The translations under genes and the position numbers were made by a program. Of a stretch of 64,000 nt of DNA, positions 24,032 to 34,472 are shown one piece after another (position 1 is the stretch's first letter; each line of letters starts with the position of its first letter). This DNA is from Chelonoidis abingdonii (lineage: Eukaryota > Chordata > Testudines > Testudinidae). The notes beneath the pieces were generated by a model. It worked only from the letters and a program-made list of their open reading frames with translations. It ran no database searches and was not told the origin of the DNA. The DNA lies in NCBI RefSeq assembly GCF_003597395.2, contig NC_133774.1:41696149-41760148 (forward strand), read 5' to 3'.

Positions 24032-24384
24032 CAGTGGCAGATTACTGCATGGGCCCTTGGGGCCCAGCCAATCTGGGGACTCCCAGAAAAATCGCTCCCC
24101 ACCATGGCTCCAAGGCTGAAGGAGAGCTTGCTCCCTGCTTTGGCCCTGTGGCCACAGAGCTTCTCTGGCCTCGGGGGCCATAACAAGGGGGAGGCAGAAA
24201 GGAGCAAGAGGGGTGGAATGGGACATGGATGTGGGGGAAGTGGAGGAATGGGGCGGGGCTTCCGGGGAAGGGGTGGAATGGAGGTAGGGCTGCAAGCAAA
24301 ACGGGAGGGGCACGGTCAAGGTTCCAGCGCCAGGCCCCTCCACTTGCTCCAGCACAGGGCCCCAGGAGACCTTAATCCACCTCT
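24032..24384. mobile_element. Short hAT-type non-autonomous element
   Basis: The left end CAGTGGCAGATTA and right end TAATCCACCTCT are imperfect inverted repeats. Flanks ATTACAAG (24024-24031) and AATACAAG (24385-24392) match at 7 of 8. The GC-rich interior produces long overlapping open frames on both strands with no domain signature, so I do not call a gene. Confidence 0.78.
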
Positions 24385-24392
24385 AATACAAG

Positions 24393-24780
24393 AGTGCATA
24401 AAGCAAGCGGCTTGCTAAACAAAGTACTGATAATAATTCTCAGTGAAATGTATCAACTGAGGAAGGAAAATATTTAGGGACAAATTTTCCTTCTTAATAC
24501 TGCTGCAATGTCATTAATGTCAAACTCTGCTTTCAGTTAAACAGATGCCCCACATTCTGTTTTCATTGGAGTGGTACTTTGTGAAAACAACTATTACTGG
24601 TTCATTCTTATGGAGAGTAGTGACTAGATCACTATTTGTATATGACGTGATATACAGCTTGCATCAGATGTCTTCATTTCATAGCCTTTTCTCCTGAACA
24701 CTGTTTATTTTTTATTTATGCTAACTGCAGAAGCATGCTTATCCCAGGTTCTATAGCATGGATATACAAAGGGACTTATG
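24393..24780. other. Anonymous AT-rich stretch
   Basis: Nothing recognised. Confidence 0.4.
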
Positions 24781-24790
24781 CATTGCAACA

Positions 24791-25010
24791 GTCAGGCTAT
24801 GTCTACACTGCACTTTCCTTGGGAAAACTTTTGTCGGTTAGAGGTCAGGCCAACAAAGTTACTGCCTCTTGTTGAGGGTGGTTTTATTTTCTTGGCAGGA
24901 AAGCTCTCTCCTGGCAACAAAGAGCAGCTAAACTGTGTCCCTTACAGCGACACTGCTGTAGTGGCACACCTGTGTTGCTGTGAGGTGCACAGTGTACACA
25001 TAGCCTTAGT
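24791..25010. mobile_element. Short MITE with inverted GTCTACACTG-type ends
   Basis: Left AGGCTATGTCTACACTG and right CAGTGTACACATAGCCT are inverted repeats with one mismatch. A 9-bp direct repeat ATTGCAACA at 24782-24790 and 25011-25019 fits a target duplication with the ends set at 24791 and 25010. No coding capacity. The superfamily is uncertain. Confidence 0.7.
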
Positions 25011-25070
25011 ATTGCAACACAACTTTTACATGCCTATAAAATCACAGGAACAACACTGTGATGCACAAAG

Positions 25071-25126
25071 CCTATCTTGCCCCATTCATTGCTAGACTCC
25101 CTCTACAATGAATGGGGCAAGATAGG
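25071..25126. repeat. Perfect 21-bp hairpin with 14-nt loop
   Basis: Arms 25071-25091 and 25106-25126 are exact reverse complements, beginning CCTATCTTGCCCC and ending GGGGCAAGATAGG. The loop is CTAGACTCCCTCTA. An additional AAAG/CTTT pairing follows outside a 2-nt bulge. It could be the core of a palindromic MITE, a recent local inversion duplication, or a small-RNA-like hairpin; the sequence alone does not decide. Confidence 0.9.
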
Positions 25127-25545
25127 TGCTTTAGAATATAATCCACAAAATCCAAAACATGAGGTGGATAGACACCAGCCAATTAGAATTTGTTGATGAG
25201 AGGAGTGTCCTGAACCCCTCCCTCTTTCACAGAGATAGGCACCACCCTGAAGCCTGAACTTCCCTGCTTATCTCTATTTGTGATCCACTAACTGCAGGAA
25301 GGAAGGTGCACCTCACCTAACTCTCCTGCAGGCCTTGATCCCCGAGGTGTGCTCAGAGCCTGCCTAACTCCCAGCAAAATGGTTGAGGTGGGGGCCGGAG
25401 CAGGAGAGAGAACCTCCTTTAAATTATTTTGCCCTGTGGCAAAGGTACTTTACCCAGAATGTAGGAGCAAACAGCAGTGGCTAAGGGGAGTTTTGTGAGG
25501 GAGTCTGGAAGTAGAGCGTGAAGGGGCATTACATACACAACATTT
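25127..25545. other. Anonymous stretch before the CR1 element
   Basis: The minus-strand open frame covering 25419-26180 overlaps CR1 sequence on the other strand and has no motif of its own. Nothing else recognised. Confidence 0.4.
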
Positions 25546-25549
25546 TTTA

Positions 25550-27660
25550 AATGTAAAGCGAAAAACACCCCCTGATAAAAACAAAACATCAACAAAGCTG
25601 CAGGACAGAAAAGAATGCAGGCAGAAGTCAGCAACAGAGTGGGGGCTATCCAGTTCATTGCACCCAATGCAGCATGTATGATTACCTGCCCTATGGGTAG
25701 GCAGTATGTGGTGCATATTTGGTGCAAGGAGCTCCTGGCCTTCAGAGACCATGTACGGGCTTTGGAGACCAGTGTGCCTGAACTGGAGGAACTAAGGGAG
25801 ACACAGAGGTACATAGATGAAACTTTCTGGGACATATTAGAATAGTCCCACCCCCGATCTGACAGCCTCTGTGCTGTCGAGGAGGATGAAATTCTCAGAA
25901 AGGAGAACATCCAACTGGAGCAGAGGGAAACGATTGCAGAGTTGGAACCCTCCTTCCAGATGATGTCATGGTATCCTCTCGCATTGATACTTCTCCAGGG
26001 GAGGGAACTCCAGTTATTGGGAAGAAACAGGTGTAGAGAGGAGGAGTTTAGATTTATTAGGAACTGGGGAAACTTTTGAGAAAGGGGAAATCTATACAGG
26101 AAGGATGGGTTCCACCTAAACCAAAATGGAACCAGTTTGTTGGCACTTAAAATTAAAAAATTCATAGAGCGGTTTTTCAACTAAGGGCTGGGGGAAAGCT
26201 AACAGGAGCAGAGGAGCACATGGTTTGGATGGAGACATCTCTTAGGGGAAGATCTATTAATGGAGATTCTTTATATACTAGTAAGAAGGAGAGGATGGAA
26301 GATGATAAAATATGAGTAGAATCTGATGCAAAACAGTCAAATGAAAGAGGCCCATTCAGTTACATCATGTAATGGCAGACAGCTAAAAGTGACAAGTTTT
26401 TAAAGTGCTTGTATACAAATGCTAGGAGTCTAAATAATGTGGGTGAACTAGAGTGCCTCGTATTAAATGAGTATATTGATATAATAGGCATCACAGAAAC
26501 TTGGTAGAAAGAGGATAGTCAATGGGACACAGTAATACGAGGATACAAAATATATCGGAAGGACAGAACAGGTTGCGCTGGTGGGGGAGTGGCACTATGT
26601 GTGAAAGAAAGTGTAGAATCAAATGAAGTAAAAATCTTAAATGAACTAAACCATACCATATAATTGTAATGGATAGTAATTCAGTGCTCTAATAACAAGA
26701 ATATAGCAGTAGGGATTTATTACAGACTACCTCACCAGGATGGTATAGTGACTGTGAAATTCCCAGGGAGATTCGAGAGGCTATAAAAATAAAAAACTCA
26801 ATAATAGTGGGGGATTTCAACTATCCCCATATTGACTGGGTAAATATCACCTCAGGATGGGATACAGAGATAAAGTTTCTTGACACATTAAATGACTGAT
26901 TCTTGGATCAACTTGTCCTGGAACCCACAAGAGGAGAGGCAATTCTTGATTTAGTCCTAAATGAAGCACAGGATCTGGTCCAAGAGGTGAATATATCTGG
27001 ATCGTTTGATAATAGTGACTGTAATATAATTAAATTTAACATCCCTGTGGTGAGGAAAACACCACAGCAGCCCAACACTGTAGCATTTAATTTCAGAAAG
27101 GGGGACTACAAGAAAATGAGGAAGACAATTAAACACAAATTAAAAGTTACAGTGCCAAAAGTAAAATCCCTGCAAGCTGCATGGAAACTTTTTAAAGACA
27201 CCATAATAGAGGCTCAACTTAAATGTATACCCCAAATTAAGAAACACAGTAAGAGAACCAAAAAAGTGGCACCATGGCTAAACAACAAATTTAAAGAAGC
27301 AGTGAGAGACAAAACAGCATCCTTTAAAAAGTGGAAGTTAAATCTAGTGAGGAAAATAGAAAGCATAAGCTCTGGCAAATTAAAAGTAAAAATATAATTA
27401 GGAAGCCAAAAAAGAATTTGAAGAACAACTAGCCAAAGGCTCAAAACGTAATAGCAAAGAAAATACATCAGAAGCGGGAAGCCTGCTAAATAACCAATGG
27501 GACCACTGGATGATTGAGCTGCTAAAGGAGCACTCAAGGATGATAAGCCTATCGAGGAGAAATTAAATGAATTCTTTGCATTGGCTGAGGATGTGAGGGA
27601 GATTCCCAAACCTGACCCATTCTTTTTAGGTGACAAATCCGAGGAACTGTCCCAGATTCG
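25550..27660 (+). mobile_element. CR1 LINE: ORF1 and endonuclease portion, lacking RT
   Basis: The ORF1 remnant is at 25615-25845, with heptad-like LETSVPELEELRE. Upstream of ORF2 the typical CR1 line 'CTAAACCAAAATGGAACCAG' is at about 26114. ORF2 starts near 26400. The frames read LYTNARSLN, IIGITETW, GGGVALCV and IIVGDFNYPHIDW, then at 26903-27397 LVLEPTRGEAILDLVL, SDCNIIKF and APWLNNKFKEAVR. These are the ordered motifs of the CR1 apurinic-type endonuclease and its linker. Sequence stops at LNEFFALAEDVREIP (about 27563-27610) just before the RT domain. Several stops and frameshifts make it inactive. It is unusual in keeping the 5' half, where most CR1 copies keep only the 3' end. Confidence 0.87.
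26903..27397 (+). pseudogene. CR1 ORF2 endonuclease C-terminal part (relic)
   Basis: This is the longest surviving frame of the CR1 copy, 164 codons. It contains the endonuclease segments ILDLVL and SDCNIIKF, where the Ser-Asp plus His-type triad residue would lie; here a Cys-Asn pair stands in place of the usual His-Glu, so the catalytic His appears lost. The Lys-rich C-terminal stretch (KKHSKRTKKVAPWLN) is the linker toward RT. Earlier endonuclease motifs lie in another frame, so the initial Met is an artefact. Confidence 0.8.
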
Positions 27661-29373
27661 GGTTCTGCAAGCTGAAATAACAGTTGCAGCTGTCCCTCAC
27701 AACCCAACACAAATTTTGTTGGGGATCGACTGGCTCAGGCTGTCCAGGGGTCTGTCAGCAGCAAGGAGGAATCTTGTGCTGAAGCCCCAGAGGGAAAGAG
27801 TAGTCACAGAAACTGCTGGGGAAAGGTAGAGTCTCTCTTTAATTCCTCTTCAGCAGTGGAACACTGTCTGCTGACAAGGGTTGGTGTGGTTGAGGCCTGC
27901 TTTTACTAAGAGGCTAAAGATAGTCTTTTTTCAAGAGGGGAAGGGAGTGTTTTGCCTGACTGTAAGAAAACTGTCCAGGTTGAAGTTAAGCAGCGGGTGA
28001 AGATTCCATGGGTTCTGTAACTGAAGGCAAACCCAATTCAAAGAGGGAGGAGGGTCCAGGACTTACCAGTGAAAGGTCTTGTTCTGGCTTTTAGCTGTGA
28101 GCCCACAGCTGAACAGGGGACAGATTCCACTCTAGAGAGAAGTGTGTACCTTGGAGGGGGGCCCAGAGAAGGAAGGTGGGGGAGTACAGGAATGTCTCCC
28201 GACTAATTACAGGGAAGGGTTTGCCCAGGAGGATTTTCCTGGAGTGACATCTGGGATCCCACACACCCAACCTGTGACTCAGGTTTTAAGAGGAAAGTGC
28301 ATAATTGTCCTCCTTGAGGGGAGCAGACAGCTGACCTCTTGGGAACAGAGAGAAGGGTGACAGAGGGTACCCCAATCTAGGTCCCACTTTTGCAAAATGT
28401 TGTTCCTCCTGTGCTTGTGAAAACCAGCTCTGTCTCTTTAAGGCAGGATAAAAGTATTTCCAGTAGCTCCAGTGTCAATGAAAATGCTAATGACCCACCT
28501 GATAAAGGGGAGGAGACAGGCATTTCCCAGGCAGATAAACCCCTCCCAGCAGCTAAGCATGGAACGCTGAGTAATGGGGGTGAGAAACACAAAGGAATCA
28601 CAGAACTGGGGGCTGATTCACATGTAATTAGCCCTGGAGAGGAAATGTATCTCCACTGGGGATGGGCCAGTAACACACAAGCTCTCCCTTTCCTTGCCAA
28701 AACTCCAAAGACCTATCTGAATTAAGAACTTTTACTAAAGGGGAGAGAAAACCTGTATCTAAACAAATACCATGGTACAGGGGGGTGATGAGAAATACAA
28801 TAAATGCTGAACAAACTGGATTGTCTAAACAGAAGATGTGGCATGATGATCATACCTGGAAGCGCCTCCCTGTCATGAATTTACTGGCAATTTTACGTCT
28901 CTTACTACACACACTATGAGTTAAGACAAAGAATTCGGTACTGATAGTAAATACTTTAAAAGTATGTAACGTGCATGATTTATGGAAGAAACTTTGGTAC
29001 AGGCTAGGAGTGATAATGAGGAAGTCCTGTAAGAATACTGCTTCTCAGCTAGTACCTGTAAATAGGCTTTGAGCTTGGCGCAGCAGGGAAAGCATAACAA
29101 ACCCTCGACTTCTGTGTGGAAGGGGAAACTGAGGTACACCACCTCATGGCATTGGTGGCTAAATACCAAAAGGCCTACACTTTACAAGATACTAATATCT
29201 TTCAGGCAACTTGAAAAAAGGCACCCAGAACTTTGTAAAAACATCTGTGGGTGACCCTACAACTTTTGGTAACACTAAGAAATTGGATAAATAAGAACTA
29301 AAGAAAATTTTAGGCACACTGCCATCGCATTGGTCAGTGACCAACCCCTCCAGCAGTAATCTAAGTGGAGAGG
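27661..29373 (+). mobile_element. Ty3/gypsy internal fragment (protease region to 3' end, RT/IN deleted)
   Basis: The frame at 27581-27829 passes from CR1 sequence into ITVAAVPHNPTQILLGIDWL, which resembles the C-terminal strand of a retroviral-type aspartic protease (hydrophobic-Gly 'LLG' motif). Downstream frames (28142-28360 and 28390-28725) are Gly/Glu/Ser-rich spacer-like sequence without RT motifs. The 3' end has a purine run AAGTGGAGAGG at 29363-29373 immediately before TGTGATGC, the expected polypurine tract to LTR transition. The RT, RNase H and integrase domains are therefore missing. Confidence 0.6.
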
Positions 29374-29699
29374 TGTGATGCTGCACCCCATATTCTTCAT
29401 AAAAATATTGTTGTAATATGAATATGGCATAACCAAGATATGGGTCATGTGAGGTATCATTGAAAAGGCTACGATTTGCTGAATATGATTATCCAATTTG
29501 TATGCATGTATCAGTTCTGTATCTGATGTTAGGAATATTGACTATGTAACAATTACAACTGTGTGTGTACTTGGGAAACGCCTACCAGACAGCAAGTAAT
29601 CAGCCTGAGTGGGCAGTTAGGAAAGGCAATAAGTCTATGAAGATGCTGATCTCTCATCTTCCTCCTCTAGAGTTCCTTTTAGGGCACACTTGGGTGCAA
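29374..29699 (+). mobile_element. LTR fragment (gypsy-type), 3' truncated
   Basis: Begins TGTGATGCTGCACCCCATAT directly after a polypurine tract and continues as AT-rich LTR-like sequence (AATATGAATATGGCATAACC, then GTCATGTGAGGTATCATTG). It is cut off where the minus-strand CR1 starts at about 29700, so no terminal CA or target duplication is seen. Confidence 0.65.
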
Positions 29700-30175
29700 T
29701 CATAAGAACAGCTATAATGGGTCAGACCAAAGGTCCATCTAGCCCAGTATCCTGTCTTCCAACAGTGGCCAATGCCAGGTGCCTCAGAGGGAATGAACTG
29801 AACATGTAATCACCAAATGATCTATTCCCTGTCTCCCATTCCCAGCTTCTGGAAAACAGAGGCTAGGAACACCATCCCTGCCCATCCTGGCTAATAGCCA
29901 TTGATGGATCTATCCTCCACGAATTTATCTAGTTAACCCTGTTATAGTCTTGGCCTTCACAATATCCTCTGGCAAAGAGTTCCACAAGTTGACTGTTTGT
30001 TGTATGAAGAAATATTTCCTTTTGTTTGTTTTAAACCTGTTGCCTATTAATTTCATTTGGTGACCCCTAGTTCTTGTGTTCTGAGAAGGAGTAAACAGCA
30101 CTTCCTTATCTACTTTCTCCACACCAGTCATGATTTAATAGACCTCAATCATATCCCCCCTTAGTTATCTCTTTT
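29700..30175 (-). mobile_element. CR1 LINE 3' end, minus strand
   Basis: The minus-strand frame at 29925-30131 reads [20 protein letters not shown], the C-terminal signature of CR1 ORF2. The adjoining 3' UTR (GGTCCATCTAGCCCAGTATC on plus) is typical of CR1 in birds and reptiles. It is the same subfamily as the plus-strand copy at 4225-4856. It abuts another CR1 3' end in the opposite orientation. Confidence 0.9.
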
Positions 30176-30184
30176 CCAAGCTGA

Positions 30185-30985
30185 CAAGCATACAATATGC
30201 ATTTTAATATAGCTAAATTTAAATGTATGCATCTAGGATTAAAGAGTATAGGCCATATTTACTGGATGGGGGAGACTATCCTGGGAGGCAATGCCTCTGA
30301 AAAAGATTTAGGAGTTGTGGCAGATAATCTGTTGGAGATGATGCCCCAGGGTTGTGGCTAAAAGGGCTAATGCAATCCTTGGAGACATAAACAAGAATAC
30401 CTCAAATAGGAGCAGCAAGATTATTTTACCTCTGCACTTGGCATTGGTGCAACTGTTGCTGGAATACTGCATCTAATTCTGGTGATTCACAAATTCAAGA
30501 AGGGTGTTGATAAATTGGACAGCATTCAAAGAAGAGCCACAAGAATGATTAAAAGATTAGAAAACATGCCTTATAGTTATAGACTCGAGGAGATCAATGT
30601 ATTTAGCTTAACAAAGAGAAGGTTAAGGGGTGACTTGATAGCAATCTATATGTACTGATATGGGGAACAAATATTTAATAATGGGCTTTCAGTCTAGCAG
30701 AAAAAGGTAAAAAATGATCCAGTGGCTGGAAGCTGAGTTTGTCTAGCTTCAGAGGGGAAATAAGGCATAAATTCTTAACTATGAGTATAATTAACCGCTG
30801 GAACAGTTTACCAAGGGTCAGGGTAGATTCTCCATCACTGACCATTTTTAAATCAGTATTGGATGATTTTCTAAAAGCTCCGTTTTAGGAATTATTTCAG
30901 GGTAATTCTATGGCTTGTGTTATACAGGAGGTCAGACTAGTTGATTACAATATTTCCTTCTGGCCTTGGAATCTGTGAATCTATT
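30185..30985 (+). mobile_element. CR1 LINE 3' end, plus strand, different subfamily
   Basis: Contains GGCAGCATTCAAAGAAGAGCC-like RT-tail sequence, then AACCGCTGGAACAGTTTACC and ATGATTTTCTAAAAG. It ends in short near-octamer repeats GAATCTGTGAATCTATTC (about 30968-30985), the diagnostic CR1 3' terminus. No open frame remains. It is closely matched by the copy at 57660-58075. Confidence 0.85.
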
Positions 30986-31072
30986 CATAATACTGAATAA
31001 TGATAGTAACAGCTCTGGGTCCGTTTCAAAGAAAAAAGAGTTTCACGTAGTTACTTAATAAACATTTACATT

Positions 31073-31192
31073 CAGTGGTGCTGGAACTAGGGGTGCTCCT
31101 GCACCCCCTGGCTTGAAGTAGTCATAACAAATAACAAATACGTGGTTTCCATCAGCAGCACCCCCACTATAAAAATTGTTCTAGCACCCTTG
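31073..31192. mobile_element. 120-bp hAT-type MITE
   Basis: Inverted ends CAGTGGTGCTGGAAC and GTTCTAGCACCCTTG. Flanks TTTACATT (31065-31072) and GTTAGATT (31193-31200) match at 6 of 8. The core between the arms is AT-rich. Confidence 0.65.
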
Positions 31193-31200
31193 GTTAGATT

Positions 31201-33782
31201 TCTAACAAAAGCTATTAAGTAGTAAATCTGTAGGTGATTTTTTCCATACAAACTTCTGCTGCTATTGCAAATATTACAGTGCAAGATTTCAGCCTAATAT
31301 TTACACTTCTGTACTTTAGCACAGACGTATAAGCACCTTCATCCTTTACCTACCAATCTCCTTTTTTGGAGCTAAATCTCAATCTGTAGAGTGACCTAAA
31401 ATGTGTTGTGTGTCCTCTGAATTTCTTTACAACTTGAAAAGAATTGCAGTGTCTCAGTCTTCTCCAAACACTTCAGCGGTGTCAGCAAACAAAAGTCTTG
31501 TGGCTCTTCATAGCTACCAGCACTTCAGTCCTTTGATAATAGTTAACTGGTTCCCGAGCTTGTCCTGAGATAGGAGGTCTGTATCCAATAATAGTACAAG
31601 TACTGCAATAAGCATGTAAAATATCCATTTCCTTGGACTCTTTTATAAGGCTCTTGCGCTATATCTTCCCCATTAGCTCAAACCCAGACTTCATTGAACT
31701 ATGCCTCTGTTCACTCTTTAACTGTGACAGAATCTCAGTTTAAAGTGGTTAGCTAAAAGCTATAGACTTCCATAAGCTTTGTAGTCTCTAGGGCTTGGAA
31801 AATGCTTCCGTCCTATCTCTCCTTCTAAGTCCATGTAATACACTGCAATGGATCATGCATTAACCTAACTGGGGGTCTCCCAAGTAAATAAAAGCTTGAA
31901 TAAACACTGACCTGTATCCAAAGGAGTACAGCTATTGAGACCCAAACCAGCAACAAACTTCTCTCTGGTGTTTTTGCTGATATTCCTCTGATGAGTCCAC
32001 TTCATCATCAACTAAATCCCGTGTTTAAAATCTCCCCTGCTTTGAGCTCTGACTTAGAGCAGGACAACATTTTTCTACTGAAACGTCTTAAAATGAAAGA
32101 TGCAGATTTGGTGATGCTGAAACATTATGAAAATTTGTGTGGATTTTGCCAAATTATTTTGGTTTAAAAAAACCTAGATTCTTTTTTGGGGAAAAAAATA
32201 ATCAGAACTACTTTGTTGACATTTTTAAATGAAACACTTATTTTTCTATTCAAAATGACTTTTTGTTTTGAAATTTCCTTTACTTTTTTTTAATTTAAAA
32301 ACATTTTAATAGCTCAAAATCAAAACAAAACACTTCACTTTGGGTCAAACAAAATGTTTTGTTTCCAATTTTTTTTTATTTTTCAATTTGCTGAGAACTC
32401 TAAAAAAAATTATTTGACCCCAAGCAATTTTGTTTATATTATTCAGGAGTGCCAGCAAACTGAAAAGCTCAGTATGTGTACAGCTACACGCATTGCATTT
32501 GCATCTAGTTGCATGTGCAAAATCTGGCACTTGTGTGTGCAAATGCATTAAAACTGGCATCAGCGAATACTGCAGGCACAAATGGGAAGGCTGGTTGAGA
32601 ATCTGGGCTTTGACCCTATTGTATGTATTCTAAAGGGACACTCCATGTCATTTCCTGAACACAAAAGAACAGTGATGGTTCTGCTGCTGTTTGGGCCTTT
32701 CATGCTCTTGAATGTATGTTACTCACGTGCTAGCAAGCCACATCTGTTACCCATTTACCTACCTACTGCCTTATCATATCCTCGTTCTATGCTGCCTTGA
32801 CGTTAATGGGAGTTCTAGACCTGGACTGCAAACAATATATGTCGCCATAAATGGAGATACTTGTACGTAACTACAAGAGAGCAGAGTTTAACCCCTGGAG
32901 AATAAATAAAAATTCCACAGGTGTGTTCTGATGGAGTATTAAAGGAAGCAATAAACTGCAAGATCTTTTTCTCGCATCACATACCCAGCGGGCTCCTGTC
33001 TATCAGTAAAAAGTTAATTAAATCACATTCTAGCATATAATTTGTTTATCTTAGTTTTTATATCATCTGCTGGCTAAATAAATACTCCTTACGGTAGGTT
33101 GGAAGAAGGTGTGACTCCTCTTGCATACAGAGTATAAGTATCAGATACTGTGACATTATACACTCGGACAAAACAGTTGAATGACGGGGAGGGGAGAAAG
33201 AGGAGGAGAGTGGAATAGCAAGTTATTAGCAGCTTATTTATTTGTCAATCAGCTGATAAAATCAGGAAAGAAAATAGGAAAGAAGTTATTGGGCAAACTA
33301 TGGGATTTCACACTGTATAAAGCTCTCCTTCTGATGATTTCTCATCACAAAGAACCTCTTCCCTTTCCTTCAAGCTGTAATCACTATTAAGTAACAACTT
33401 ATCTGTTGCCTTTTTTGACTTGGAAGGGAGCTGATTACAAAATATACAGCAAGTGTGCACTTAAAAAATCTGATTCTAGCTGCATTTTCCTATGTTAAAC
33501 ATAGGAAAGCTCTCTGAAACCTGTAATATTTCCAAAACCAAAGTGGGCTTTGTACTGTGCCAATTGGTTCCTGCCCAGTATGTGCTGCTGGGACAATATT
33601 CTCTCTTCAGGCCACTACAGTTTTCCTAAGAACTATGGAGGAAAGCCAGTTCTTGTGAATATTCATCATGCCAAATGCAACTCTGCTGTTACCGCACCAT
33701 ATGAGACAGCCCCTTCTGGTCCTTGCCATTCAATGGAGAGTCTTGAGTACATGATGTCTCCAGAACTCCCTGTGGTACTTCC
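31201..33782. other. Anonymous AT-rich stretch
   Basis: 32150-32420 is rich in A/T runs of both polarities (TTTTTTTATTTTTC, GAAAAAAATAA) and may be the core of an old palindrome. The short frames at 32345-32633 lie on both strands over that region and are not credible genes. Nothing else recognised. Confidence 0.4.
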
Positions 33783-33790
33783 CTTTAGAG

Positions 33791-34464
33791 CAGGGGTGGC
33801 CAAACTTTTTGGCCCAAGGACCTCATCCAAGTGGGGAAATTGCATGCAGGGCCATGAATGTAGGGCTGGGGCAGGGGATTGCAGTGCAGGAGGGAGTGCG
33901 GGGTGTGGGAGGGAGTGCAAGGGGTGTAGGAAGGGCCTCAGGGCAAGTGGTTGGGATGTAGGAGGGGATGTGGAGTGCAGGAGGGGGCTCAGGGCAGGGG
34001 CGCAGGGAGGAGTGTGGGAGGGGGCTCAGATCAGAGGGTTGAGGTGCAGGAGTGGGGTTGGGGTACAGGAGGGGAGCGAAGTGTGGCAGGGGGGCTCAGG
34101 GCAGTGAGTTTGGGTGCGGGGTGCAGAAGGGGTGTGGGCTCTGGCCTGGCGCCGCTTACCTGGTGTGGTTCCAGGGTGGCAGTAGCGTGCACCGGGGCCA
34201 CTCCCATAAGCGACTGGCACCAGGTCCCTGCAGCTCCTGGGGGAGGGGAGGCAGAGGGCTCCACATGCTCCCCTCACCAGTTCCCTGTTGCTGGCCAATG
34301 GGAGCGGCAGGGGCAGTGCCTGCAGGTGGGGGCTGCGCACAGAACTATCTGCCCCTCCCCCTGGTGCAGGCCGCTTCTGGGAGCGGCACGGGGCCTGTGT
34401 CGCCACGGGGGTGGCAATCCTGTGGGCTGGATCCAGCCCGCGGGCCTTAGCTTGCCCACCCCTG
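33791..34464. mobile_element. 674-bp hAT (Charlie-like) non-autonomous element
   Basis: The ends CAGGGGTGGCCAAACTTTTT and AGCTTGCCCACCCCTG are imperfect inverted repeats of the hAT-Charlie type, with an exact 8-bp duplication CTTTAGAG at 33783-33790 and 34465-34472. The first half is an irregular minisatellite of GGGGTGTGGGAGGG / GTGCAGGAGGG-like units. The second half carries GGCCAATGGGAGCGGC (34293-34308). The long open frames on both strands (for example 33550-34107 and 34026-34406) are Gly/Arg/Ser-rich products of this repeat and not proteins. Confidence 0.9.
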
Positions 34465-34472
34465 CTTTAGAG

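Noticed and set aside
23978..24418. 146-codon plus-strand ORF and minus-strand shadows
   Set aside because: Confined to a GC-rich hAT-type element; Gly/Arg-rich low-complexity product.
25419..26180. 253-codon minus-strand ORF, the longest in the window
   Set aside because: It is antisense to a CR1 LINE whose motifs are on the plus strand; no motif in the minus-strand product.
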